Source of the DNA: Maribacter sp. BPC-D8
GTDB lineage: Bacteria > Bacteroidota > Bacteroidia > Flavobacteriales > Flavobacteriaceae
Length of the DNA stretch: 64,000 bases
Reading direction: 5' to 3'
Assembly: GCF_035207705.1 (NCBI RefSeq)
Contig: NZ_CP128187.1
Location: forward strand, 3,658,001-3,722,000
The position numbers and the translations under genes were made by a program. Below the pieces are notes generated by a model. The model saw only the letters and a program-made list of their open reading frames with translations. It searched no databases and had not been told where the DNA came from. Shown piece after piece: positions 38,448 to 49,175 of the stretch (position 1 is the first letter of the stretch; the number at the start of each line of letters is the position of its first letter).

Positions 38448-40667
38448 CTAAACCAGCAGTTCATGGTTGACCCTCATTATCCACATCTTCTCATTGTAAG
38501 CGTCGTTTAGCTTAGAGTAGTAAGAGATCAAAGCTTTGGTCCAAGAGTCGTGCTTTTTAAGGTATACGTATCTGTAATTGTTCTTAGGGTTGATGAAGTA
38601 ACTCGCATTTAATCCGAATGAATTTAGCAAGGTTACAAATCGTTTTGCATTCTTAGGGTTAGCGAACACATTTGCAATAAGGTAATAACCAGAACCGGCA
38701 CCCTCAATAACATAAGATTTTGAATCAGCTTCTCTAGAATCTACATTATCTCTAACCACCTCATTTGAGGTTAAAACATTAGAATCATACTTCGAAGATT
38801 TCTCTTTGATCTTATTTACATTGCTTGCGTAAGCCTCATTAGTGTATCTGTTATCAACGTTCATAATCCAAGTGGCACCATCATATGTACCGTTCAGTTT
38901 ATTGTCGTGAGCTGCTACAGCTTCTTCAAATGTATCATAACGTTCTAGGTACACATACTTTAATCCGGTTTTTGGAACATCTATATAATCAGCATTAATG
39001 CCCTGCTCATTTAAACCGTTAATAAAGTTATTCATGTACTGCCCACCTTTGTATACATTGGCAACTACATAGTAACCATCTGTAACATCTGGTAAGTCTT
39101 TAAACCTTCTACTTTTCACTCCATCTTGAGTAACGTCTCTAGTTGCTTTCGCAACAGGGGTATCATTGTTTCGTGGTCTATTTGCAACTACAGCATCTTT
39201 TGGCTGCACTTGCTCTTTAAACCTACTATCAGATGAAATATTCGTATCGGTATTATTTTCGGCAACTTCTTGTCTTTCTGCTACAGGGTCTTTTCTTTCG
39301 TTTGTTACCACTGCTACCCTATCTTGTTTTGTTTGAGTAGTTTCTTGATTACTAGCAACTGCTTCACCTGAATTACTTGGGTTATAATTAGACGCAACTT
39401 CTGGCGTTCCTGTATTACTCGGGTTGTAATTAGATGCAACTTCAGTGTTGCTGTTCTCATCAAGGAAAAGCTCTTTTGCCTTATTTTCTAAGTCGGGTCT
39501 TTCTCCATTGGTTTCATTACGAACCATACGCATTACCATGGCAAAACGTCTTTCTAAGTCAGTTTGGCGAATAGACTCTAGAGAATCTTGACGAAACATC
39601 AGCTCTTCGATAATGGCATCATTTTCTGCCAATTTCATCTTCAACTCTTCTATCTCTTCATTCGTTGCAATATTCTCAGGCTCCTCATCATTCTGCACTA
39701 AATCATCTTCAAAGTCATCTTCTAACATTACCCTATCTTCGGTAAGGTTCGGAGAGAATGAATAAGCAAATGATATCTCATGCGTAACTCCGAAATTATC
39801 AAAGTTGTTAGACAATCCTTTTTCCATGGTATAGCCTAAAGAAATTCTTTGGTTCAGGTTAAAACCTACACCTGCAGCTGCACCGTAAAAACTATCATAT
39901 CCACCTTGTATCCATCCTAATTTTGGAAGGTCAAGAATTAAACTTCCACCTAAAGTAACATCTTCTTCTCCTACTTTTCTAACTCTTGCCAAAGGCATTA
40001 AACGCCCTTGTTCAAAAATACCATCTTGCTTTTCAAACTGATGGGTATATTGTAAGTGACCAGAATATGTTTTGTCTTTAAACTCCGTTACCGATTCACT
40101 CGTCTTTAAGTTGTAATCAAAAAGGTTTTCTGCAAAAACACCAACATCGAACTTACCGTAAGAAAGGTTAAAACCTGGTTGAAATGATAACAAGTTCTGA
40201 TCTTGCAATCCTGCTAAGAAAGGATCCTCTTCTACAGTAGAAGCTCTACCATTATCAAATCCACTTTGGTAATAAGAGACGTTTGCACCAAAAGTAAAAT
40301 TACTCTTGTCGTTCAATTTAATACCGTAGGCATAATTTGCCAACACACCAAAGTTACTTAAGATACCTTCTCTTTGAGAATATAGACTAAGACCTAATCC
40401 GGTTTTATCATTTACACGTCCACTATAGCTTAAGAAATAGTTTTGATTGTTATCATCAAATTGTACCGATTGGTTTCGGTGTAACAAATTGATATAGGAT
40501 TTGTCTTCCCTAACCGTTGAAAACGTTGGGTTGATTAAGAATCGGTTATACTTCAGAAGGTTCTGGGCAGGAACATCGTATGATACAAACGGATTTTCCT
40601 CTTGCCCGCTAACCTTCATGATAGCTAACACAAATAACAATAGATATAAAACACTTTTCTTTAGCAT
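38448..40667 (-). CDS. PorP/SprF-type barrel fused to coiled coil and two SPOR-like domains
   Basis: 739 aa. Signal peptide to about residue 21, then a PorP/SprF barrel (about 24-315; NLLKYNRFLINPTFS in place of the usual NP-Y motif, GLGLSLYSQ, LNQRISLGYTMEKG). It continues into an acidic, probably coiled-coil helix (about 325-390), a linker with a duplicated EVASNYNPSN motif (about 409-435), and two ~78-aa SPOR-like domains at 530-607 and 659-736 (GYYVVANVY ... YVYLERYD ... TWIMNV; GYYLIANVF ... YVYLKKHDSW ... WIMRV). A plain SprF is about 310 aa, so 420 residues are added. The barrel should sit in the outer membrane with the C-terminal part in the periplasm, where SPOR domains bind glycan strands. 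It starts 7 nt after the cargo gene, suggesting a dedicated partner. Confidence 0.9.
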   Translation of the reverse strand: MLKKSVLYLLLFVLAIMKVSGQEENPFVSYDVPAQNLLKYNRFLINPTFSTVREDKSYINLLHRNQSVQFDDNNQNYFLSYSGRVNDKTGLGLSLYSQREGILSNFGVLANYAYGIKLNDKSNFTFGANVSYYQSGFDNGRASTVEEDPFLAGLQDQNLLSFQPGFNLSYGKFDVGVFAENLFDYNLKTSESVTEFKDKTYSGHLQYTHQFEKQDGIFEQGRLMPLARVRKVGEEDVTLGGSLILDLPKLGWIQGGYDSFYGAAAGVGFNLNQRISLGYTMEKGLSNNFDNFGVTHEISFAYSFSPNLTEDRVMLEDDFEDDLVQNDEEPENIATNEEIEELKMKLAENDAIIEELMFRQDSLESIRQTDLERRFAMVMRMVRNETNGERPDLENKAKELFLDENSNTEVASNYNPSNTGTPEVASNYNPSNSGEAVASNQETTQTKQDRVAVVTNERKDPVAERQEVAENNTDTNISSDSRFKEQVQPKDAVVANRPRNNDTPVAKATRDVTQDGVKSRRFKDLPDVTDGYYVVANVYKGGQYMNNFINGLNEQGINADYIDVPKTGLKYVYLERYDTFEEAVAAHDNKLNGTYDGATWIMNVDNRYTNEAYASNVNKIKEKSSKYDSNVLTSNEVVRDNVDSREADSKSYVIEGAGSGYYLIANVFANPKNAKRFVTLLNSFGLNASYFINPKNNYRYVYLKKHDSWTKALISYYSKLNDAYNEKMWIMRVNHELLV

Positions 40668-40674
40668 GGTGAGC

Positions 40675-42927
40675 TTAACGTATTACTGTGATCGTACCTT
40701 GTTTAAGTACTTCACTGGCATTCCTGATTTTATAGTAGAATACCATGTTTTGTTTAGTGAACGCAGTAGTTGACTGCGGCCAGTTATTTTTATAATCGAA
40801 TTCGTTTACAATTTCTTGCCCTTGCTCATTGTAGATAATTACATTGACATCGGCTTTATTAGAATAAGAGTTTGGTATGATCCATTGATCATTAATACCA
40901 TCTCCATTCACGGTAATTACATTAGGCACTTTAAAAGTGTCTAAATAGGTTACTTCAATCTGTCTAACAATCTCACAATTGTCTATAGAAGCTATTAGGG
41001 TATAACTACCTGCTTCGGTAAGGTTTACACTATCAGAGTTGCTTACTTCTACTGCATTGGCATCTAACCATCTGTAGGCAGTACCTCCACTTGCAGTAAC
41101 CAATCTAGTAGTACCTTCTGGCATTACTATTTCTGTACCTGGGTCAAGTGTAATTAGGTTTTCGTCTAACGGTGTAACCACAATCTCATTAGAGATTAAA
41201 GAACAACCATCTCTATCTATCGCTAAAGTATATGTACCCGCAGTAGAAACCGTTAATACAGCATCTGTTGTGTTAATCGACGCACCGTCTAATTGCCATT
41301 GATATGTAGCTGAACTTAAATCGGTGGTTGTGCTTAATGTAATAGTTTCGCCACCGCTACAGAAAACAGTTCCTGAACTTGTAATACTTACTGTTTCGTT
41401 TGTTAGTAATTGAACAGGTAAAACATTAGAATCTACATCAAAACTACCAACGGTTGCATTTAAATCATAATCACCATTTTCTGAATTTGAAGCCAAACTA
41501 ATACTGTTGCTAGTTGCACCGCTTATAGCTGAACCGTCTTTACTCCATTCATAAGTAAATCCGTCAAGTAACGCACTGGTAACATCTGTTTTAGTGCCAT
41601 CTGTAGCAACTGCGTTTATAAGTTCAACACCTAATATCGTACTTGTGGTTTCACAAGATGTATACGCACCGGTATAATTTATAGTCAATTCAAAAGAAGC
41701 AGGAGACACTACTGTAGTTACATCAGAGTTTTTAGAAGACACTGAACAAGCACCGCCTGTTTGTGTAACTTCGGCATGGTACTCACCATCTTCAGTAATT
41801 GTAAGCGTACTATTTGTTTCACCAGAAATCTCAACAGTGTTTCTAAACCATTTATAACTTGGCGTAATCGCTGTTGTGGTTACTGATAATACTTCGTTTT
41901 GTGTAGGCAATAAAACCATGTTGATTTCATTCACTACAGAAACGGTATATAATTCTGCATTGGTTATAGCTACTACTGCAGACCTTTCATTACAAATACC
42001 TGTTCCAGAAATCTCTACTGCATAGTCCCCTTCGAAACCTGCATTCGCAGCATTAACATTATATGAAGTTGCTGTTGCTCCAACAATCTCTACATCATCT
42101 TTAAACCATTGGTAGCTCCAAGAAGCATCTGTTTGGTCTATACTTAACATTTCTGTATCGGTACTACATAAAGAAGTTTTAGTTGGGGTAGTAACTGCAA
42201 TACCGGTTCCTGAACCACCAATAGTTACATCTACAATATTAGAATCTGTATTACCAGAACCGGTACATCTTGGTCCGTAATTGATATATACATTATACAT
42301 ACCCGATTGCGTAACGTTTAATGTATGCCCAGTTTCACTTGTTAATTCAGTTCCACTACGAAACCAAATATACTGATAGGTTTCTGGGTTGTCAATATTA
42401 TCAACTTGTAACGTAATAGCACCAGTACTACAAACCGTACCCGGTGGCACGCCGTTACCTAATTCACTAATATTAAGATTCGAAGTAACATCCATATAAT
42501 ACATATTGAATGCCTCAGATTCGCTACCAACTTTTACAGGGTCTGTACTTCTTACTCTCATCTTATACCCTTCGCCACGAGTGTCGGTAGGTATTGCAAA
42601 ACTTGTATCAAAATCCTTAACGGCATTTTGATCCGTAATCGTTTGCAAAGTTTGAGCATTTGTAAAGCTACCACTGGCATCAGACAATTCGAGAATAAAC
42701 TCGTTGTCTGCATTGGCGGTACCTATCCAGGTAATATTGACAAAATATTCGTTGAATCCGCCATTACCTGCACATACGGCAGACCACGGAGTACTACCTG
42801 ACAGGTTCGGATTGTCTGCAGGTTCTGGAGCATTAATTACTATTGCTTGCGCAGATAATTGAAAAGCGCAGAATAGCATGGATAGTGCTGTAAATACGGT
42901 AAGTTTGTTCAAAGTTTTCATATGCAT
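40675..42927 (-). CDS. T9SS type-B sorted surface protein with Ig-like repeats
   Basis: 750 aa. Start MHMKTLNKL (Met3 at 42921 equally possible), signal peptide ending QLSAQA. After an N-terminal domain of about 150 residues come about six Ig/PKD-like modules marked by YQ/YKWF and YxWxxDG strands (YQYIWFRSG, YQWFKDD, YKWFRN, YEWSKDG, YQWQLDG, YRWLDAN). The end is a type-B sorting domain of variant form (PNVITVNGDGINDQW, YNEQGQEI, VFYYKIRNASEVLKQGTITVIR). It should be exported by T9SS and displayed on the cell surface; its binding partner is unknown. Only 7 nt separate it from the SprF-fusion gene. Its promoter region shares a spaced motif with that of sprB. Confidence 0.9.
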   Translation of the reverse strand: MHMKTLNKLTVFTALSMLFCAFQLSAQAIVINAPEPADNPNLSGSTPWSAVCAGNGGFNEYFVNITWIGTANADNEFILELSDASGSFTNAQTLQTITDQNAVKDFDTSFAIPTDTRGEGYKMRVRSTDPVKVGSESEAFNMYYMDVTSNLNISELGNGVPPGTVCSTGAITLQVDNIDNPETYQYIWFRSGTELTSETGHTLNVTQSGMYNVYINYGPRCTGSGNTDSNIVDVTIGGSGTGIAVTTPTKTSLCSTDTEMLSIDQTDASWSYQWFKDDVEIVGATATSYNVNAANAGFEGDYAVEISGTGICNERSAVVAITNAELYTVSVVNEINMVLLPTQNEVLSVTTTAITPSYKWFRNTVEISGETNSTLTITEDGEYHAEVTQTGGACSVSSKNSDVTTVVSPASFELTINYTGAYTSCETTSTILGVELINAVATDGTKTDVTSALLDGFTYEWSKDGSAISGATSNSISLASNSENGDYDLNATVGSFDVDSNVLPVQLLTNETVSITSSGTVFCSGGETITLSTTTDLSSATYQWQLDGASINTTDAVLTVSTAGTYTLAIDRDGCSLISNEIVVTPLDENLITLDPGTEIVMPEGTTRLVTASGGTAYRWLDANAVEVSNSDSVNLTEAGSYTLIASIDNCEIVRQIEVTYLDTFKVPNVITVNGDGINDQWIIPNSYSNKADVNVIIYNEQGQEIVNEFDYKNNWPQSTTAFTKQNMVFYYKIRNASEVLKQGTITVIR

Positions 42928-42996
42928 TTGTAGTTATGGGGGCCACTACGGTTGAAAAGTTGGTTAATAAGTTTTTCCGTTCACAACATTTCTTAG

Positions 42997-43065
42997 ACAA
43001 ATATGTCATTAAATACGACGAAGTGGAACTTTATGTTGTCGGAAGGAAGATTTCTGTTGTGAAAC
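42997..43065 (-). promoter_or_regulatory. Promoter region of the third cassette, same layout as sprB
   Basis: Read on minus: GTTTCACAACAGAAA (43065-43051), GACAACA starting 21 bp further (43040-43034), ATATTTGT (43004-42997). The blocks fall at exactly the offsets seen upstream of sprB, and the element-to-ATG distance is about 138 nt. Confidence 0.6.
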
Positions 43066-43118
43066 TCATTTTATGTAAGGTGTATGTATTTTAAACCTTC
43101 CAATTAAGCCAATTTTGC

Positions 43119-43126
43119 TACTTTTG
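43119..43126 (+). promoter_or_regulatory. -7 box of glnS (TACTTTTG)
   Basis: Exact TAnnTTTG match, 19 nt before ATG 43146. No convincing -33 element. Confidence 0.5.
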
Positions 43127-43145
43127 TACCCTGAAAAATAATGAC

Positions 43146-44822
43146 ATGAGTGAGACATCGAAGTCTTTGAATTTTATTGAACAAATTGTTGAAGAGGACT
43201 TGGTAAATGGTTATACCAAAGACGAATTACGTTTTCGTTTTCCTCCAGAGCCTAATGGTTACCTTCATATTGGGCATGCAAGCTCTATTTGCTTAAACTT
43301 TGGTTTAGGTCTTAGATATAATGCACCTGTAAACCTGAGATTTGACGATACCAACCCAGCAAAAGAGGAGCAAGAATTTGTAGATGCCATCAAAAAGGAT
43401 GTAGAATGGTTAGGTTTTAAGTGGGATACCGAACGGTATGCGTCTGATTATTTCCAACAATTATATGATTGGGCTATTGAATTGGTTAAACAGGGTAAAG
43501 CTTATGTCGATAATCAATCTTCTGAAGATATGGCCACTCAAAAAGGCACACCTACAGAACCAGGCACTGATAGTCCGAATAGAAATAGATCTATAGAAGA
43601 GAATTTAGAACTCTTTGAAAAGATGAAAAACGGAGACTTTAAAGAAGGTACTCATGTATTAAGAGCCAAAATAGATATGGCTTCTTCTAATATGTTAATG
43701 AGAGACCCTATTATGTATCGTATACTGCATAAAGCACACCACAGAACAAATACCGATTGGTGTATTTACCCGATGTATGATTGGACACATGGAGAAAGCG
43801 ATTATATTGAACAAGTATCTCATTCTTTCTGTACGTTAGAATTCGCAATGCATCGTGAGCTATATAACTGGTTTTTAGATCAAGTATATGATGAAACTAA
43901 AGTAAGACCTAAACAACGCGAGTTTGCTCGTAGAAATTTAAGTCACACCGTAGTCAGTAAAAGAAAACTGGCGCAATTAGTAGAAAAGGGTGTTGTTGAT
44001 TCTTGGGACGATCCAAGAATGCCAACCATTTCTGGTTTAAGAAGAAGAGGGTATACTCCAGAATCTATCCGTAATTTTGTAGATACTATAGGTATAGCAA
44101 AAAGAGATAACTTAATAGATGTTTCGTTATTAGAGTTTCAAGTACGTGATCATTTAAATAAAATTGCACCAAGAGTTATGGGTGTTTTAGATCCTTTGAA
44201 AGTAGTTATTACAAATTACCCAGAAGGTGAAGAAGAGTGGTTAGATGCTGAAAACAATCCTGAAGATGAAAGTGCCGGTTCTAGAAAAGTTCCTTTTTCA
44301 AGAGAATTTTATATAGAAAAAGAAGATTTTAGAGAAGAAGCAAACAAGAAGTTTTTCAGATTAAAACTTGGAAAAGAGGTTCGTTTAAAGAATGCATACA
44401 TTATAAAGGCGGAATCTTGTACAAAAGATACGGATGGGAATATAATAGAGGTACAATGTACGTATGACCCAAAAAGTAAAAGTGGTAGTGGTTCTGAAGA
44501 AAGCTTACGTAAAGTAAAAGGAACGTTGCATTGGGTTTCAATAAAACATGCTGTAGAAACCGAAATTCGTTTATACGATCGTTTGTTTACTGATGAAAGT
44601 CCGGATACACATAAAGACAAGGATTTTATGGAATTTGTAAATGCAGATTCTTTACAAGTAATTAAAGGATATGTAGAACCTCATCTTAAAGAAGCACAAA
44701 TTAGAGACCGAGTTCAATTTCAACGCATGGGATATTTTTGTGTTGATCCCGATACAACGGCTGACAATTTAGTATTTAATAGAACCGTAGGTTTACGCGA
44801 TTCTTGGGCTAAAATTCAATAG
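43146..44822 (+). CDS. glnS: Glutaminyl-tRNA synthetase
   Basis: 558 aa. Class Ic synthetase: PEPNGYLHIGHASS (HIGH at residues 41-44), RFDDTNP, MYDWTHGESDYIEQVSHSFCTLEF (GlnRS-type substrate pocket), and the KMSKS-type loop VVSKR at 269-273. The C-terminal half is the anticodon-binding double beta-barrel (PEGEEEWLDAENN, RVQFQRMGYFCVD). It charges tRNA-Gln with glutamine directly. An ATG at 43141 opens a two-codon frame (ATG ACA TGA) that overlaps the true start. A long terminator follows. gltX is also in the window, so both direct glutamine and glutamate charging are present. Confidence 0.97.
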   Translation: MSETSKSLNFIEQIVEEDLVNGYTKDELRFRFPPEPNGYLHIGHASSICLNFGLGLRYNAPVNLRFDDTNPAKEEQEFVDAIKKDVEWLGFKWDTERYASDYFQQLYDWAIELVKQGKAYVDNQSSEDMATQKGTPTEPGTDSPNRNRSIEENLELFEKMKNGDFKEGTHVLRAKIDMASSNMLMRDPIMYRILHKAHHRTNTDWCIYPMYDWTHGESDYIEQVSHSFCTLEFAMHRELYNWFLDQVYDETKVRPKQREFARRNLSHTVVSKRKLAQLVEKGVVDSWDDPRMPTISGLRRRGYTPESIRNFVDTIGIAKRDNLIDVSLLEFQVRDHLNKIAPRVMGVLDPLKVVITNYPEGEEEWLDAENNPEDESAGSRKVPFSREFYIEKEDFREEANKKFFRLKLGKEVRLKNAYIIKAESCTKDTDGNIIEVQCTYDPKSKSGSGSEESLRKVKGTLHWVSIKHAVETEIRLYDRLFTDESPDTHKDKDFMEFVNADSLQVIKGYVEPHLKEAQIRDRVQFQRMGYFCVDPDTTADNLVFNRTVGLRDSWAKIQ

Positions 44823-44881
44823 ATAATCTAGTATAAGTATACCTTATTGTTGAACCTCGGTTTAATTAAGGTTTACTATAA

Positions 44882-44926
44882 AAAACCACTTGTAGTCAAT
44901 ACGTCTACAAGTGGTTTTCTTTTTTT
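44882..44926 (+). terminator. Rho-independent terminator of glnS
   Basis: 14-bp perfect stem AAAACCACTTGTAG / CTACAAGTGGTTTT, 9-nt loop, then CTTTTTTT. Confidence 0.93.
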
Positions 44927-45039
44927 AGACTAATTGGTATTAATCCAAGTAAAAATACGCGCTAATGGCTTTAAAACAGCCTTTTGGGAAGCCCGATAAC
45001 TAAAGTAGAATATTACTTAGAACGGAGTCTGAAAAGAAT

Positions 45040-45070
45040 AAAAAAACCCAAGAACAAATGTTCTTGGGTT
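45040..45070 (-). terminator. Rho-independent terminator of the SPFH gene
   Basis: 12-bp stem AACCCAAGAACA / TGTTCTTGGGTT with an AA loop; on minus it is followed by TTTTTATTC. It begins 30 nt after the SPFH stop. Confidence 0.9.
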
Positions 45071-45099
45071 ACATATTAAAAAAATAATCCTACAATTAT

Positions 45100-46029
45100 T
45101 TATTCTTTAAGTTTAGGCTTATTGGTTTTTTTCATTGTTTCGCCAATCATATTACTTGCCGTAAAACTAGCTACCATATTATTAAGCATATCACTACCTG
45201 CTTGAGGAGAATTAGGTAATAATATTAAATTCGTATTAGTAGCCTCACCAATACTCTGTAGCGTATCATAATGTTGAGTTACCACAATTAATGCAGAAGC
45301 TTCTTGAGAATTGATACCTACTTTATTTAATACCTCTACAGACTCTTCTAGACCTCGAGCGATTTCCCTTCTTTGATCTGCAATACCCATACCTTGTAAT
45401 CTTTTACTTTCTGCCTCGGCTTTTGCTTTCTCTACTATTAAAATACGAGCTGCATCCCCTTCAAACTGCGCAGCAGTTTTTTGACGTTCTGATGCATTAA
45501 TTCGGTTCATCGCTTCTTTTACTTGTGCATCTGGATCAATATCGGTAACCAAGGTTTTAATAATATCGAAACCATAATCTAACATTGCCTGTTGCAATTC
45601 TGATTTTACTGCAATAGCAATATCATCTTTTTTAACAAAAACATCATCCAATTTCATTTTAGGTACTTCTGCCCTAACTACATCGAATACATAAGAAGTA
45701 ATTTGTTCATGCGGATATTCTAATTGGTAATATGCTTCATAAACCTTTTCTTTAATTACAACATATTGTACCGATACTTTTAGTTTCACAAAAACATCAT
45801 CTAGCGTTTTTGTTTCTATAATAACATCTAATTGCTGAATTTTCAAACCTATTCTTGCGGCTATTCGTTGAACAAACGGAATTTTAAACTGAATACCAGA
45901 TTGTCTAACACTGGTGAACTTTCCGAAAGTTTCTATTAAAACAGCAGTTTGTTGTTTTACAATAAATACACCCGATAGAATAGTGAAAATCACTAAAAAC
46001 GCAATCGGAATCCAAATAAATGAGCCCAT
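45100..46029 (-). CDS. SPFH/Band 7 domain protein (stomatin-like)
   Basis: 309 aa. One N-terminal membrane helix (IWIPIAFLVIFTILSGVFIV), then the SPFH domain (about 25-185: VLIETFGKFTSVRQSGIQFKIPFVQRIA, KTLDDVFVKLKVSVQYVV, MLDYGFDIIKTLVTDIDPDAQVKEAMNRI) and a helical coiled coil (AAQFEGDAARILIVEKAKAEAESKRLQG). Such proteins oligomerise on membranes and organise lipid microdomains or protease complexes. The sequence pattern is of the Slipin/HflK-like bacterial type. It is monocistronic, with a clear terminator. The exact partner is unknown; no NfeD gene lies beside it. Confidence 0.92.
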   Translation of the reverse strand: MGSFIWIPIAFLVIFTILSGVFIVKQQTAVLIETFGKFTSVRQSGIQFKIPFVQRIAARIGLKIQQLDVIIETKTLDDVFVKLKVSVQYVVIKEKVYEAYYQLEYPHEQITSYVFDVVRAEVPKMKLDDVFVKKDDIAIAVKSELQQAMLDYGFDIIKTLVTDIDPDAQVKEAMNRINASERQKTAAQFEGDAARILIVEKAKAEAESKRLQGMGIADQRREIARGLEESVEVLNKVGINSQEASALIVVTQHYDTLQSIGEATNTNLILLPNSPQAGSDMLNNMVASFTASNMIGETMKKTNKPKLKE

Positions 46030-46245
46030 GATTTCTTATTTTAAAGTTAATATTGGAAGATACTAAATGCCTTCATACTATTAGTAGCATTTATTCCATA
46101 TTTGTTACAGATTCATGGCTATAACTACATAATCTTCAATTTATATAGTGATTGCCATTTCTAATCCATCGACACAATTGAATTTCTAACACAAATAACT
46201 CCGTTTTCGATTACTTAATTTAGACCTGAACAAAACACCTAAACG

Positions 46246-46608
46246 ATGCTTATCTCTATCAATCCGAAATTACCAATGCGAAACAGAAATGTAACCATAG
46301 ACTATTATGTTAATTCGCTCGGTTTTAAAAAAGTAGGCGCCATTGATTATCCTGAGTATTTAATGATAGAAAAAGATGACATCGAAATACACTTCTTTTT
46401 ATTCGAAGCCCTAAATCCAAAAGAATATTATGGTCAAGTATATATACGTACCAATGATATTGACACCCTATACCAATCGTTATTAAACGCTAATATAACT
46501 ATACACCCTAATGGAAAGCTAACAATGAAGCCTTGGAAACAAAAGGAATTTTCTCTTTTAGATCCCGACAATAATTTATTAACTTTTGGAGAATCGTTCA
46601 ACCAATAG
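46246..46608 (+). CDS. VOC-superfamily (glyoxalase/bleomycin-resistance-like) protein
   Basis: 120 aa, one VOC fold made of two beta-alpha-beta-beta-beta halves: LPMRNRNVTIDYYVNSLGFKKVG, MIEKDDIEIHFFLF, then QVYIRTNDIDTLYQSLLNANI and PWKQKEFSLLDPDNNLLTFGE. Candidate metal or ligand residues are His in IHFFLF and Glu in TFGE. The arrangement resembles the small bleomycin-resistance-type proteins (dimeric binders), but many VOC proteins of this size have other or unknown roles, so resistance is not claimed. It is monocistronic, converging on katG. Confidence 0.85.
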   Translation: MLISINPKLPMRNRNVTIDYYVNSLGFKKVGAIDYPEYLMIEKDDIEIHFFLFEALNPKEYYGQVYIRTNDIDTLYQSLLNANITIHPNGKLTMKPWKQKEFSLLDPDNNLLTFGESFNQ

Positions 46609-46624
46609 GACTATATATAAAAGA

Positions 46625-46652
46625 ATAAGGGAGCTCAAATGAGCTCCCTTAT
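46625..46652. terminator. Bidirectional terminator between the VOC gene and katG
   Basis: 13-bp perfect stem ATAAGGGAGCTCA / TGAGCTCCCTTAT with a 2-nt loop between two convergent genes, 16 nt after the VOC stop and 22 nt beyond the katG stop. The flanking T-run is weak on both sides. Confidence 0.8.
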
Positions 46653-46674
46653 ATATAAGTATTCAATGTATCTA

Positions 46675-48942
<2,268 letters not shown>

Positions 48943-48956
48943 TTAATTCTCAATTG

Positions 48957-48964
48957 CAAAACTA
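48957..48964 (-). promoter_or_regulatory. -7 box of katG (TAGTTTTG)
   Basis: Exact TAnnTTTG match on minus; leader about 33 nt. The -33 region is not recognisable, which fits an activator-dependent promoter. Confidence 0.5.
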
Positions 48965-48994
48965 TAAATATTATGTCTATCGTTTTTTATTTTT

Positions 48995-49013
48995 ACATAG
49001 ATTATGCCTATGT
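48995..49013. promoter_or_regulatory. OxyR-like operator upstream of katG
   Basis: ACATAG-N7-CTATGT inverted repeat; its core ATAG-N7-CTAT is the half-operator pattern of OxyR. A second CTAT follows at 49031, 23 bp on rather than the canonical 22. The site centre is about 43 bp upstream of the -7 box, a usual activator place. Confidence 0.5.
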
Positions 49014-49175
49014 TGTAATATAATATTTTTCTATAGTCGTCAATATAATTATCAAACTGATTTAGTTTATCCTCTAAAATAATGAATATCATAAAGATAA
49101 TAACTTATATCAGCTTTATAACTGCACCTGTCTCATATTTAATAATTTAGTAAGACAAACTAACAACTCAAACTA

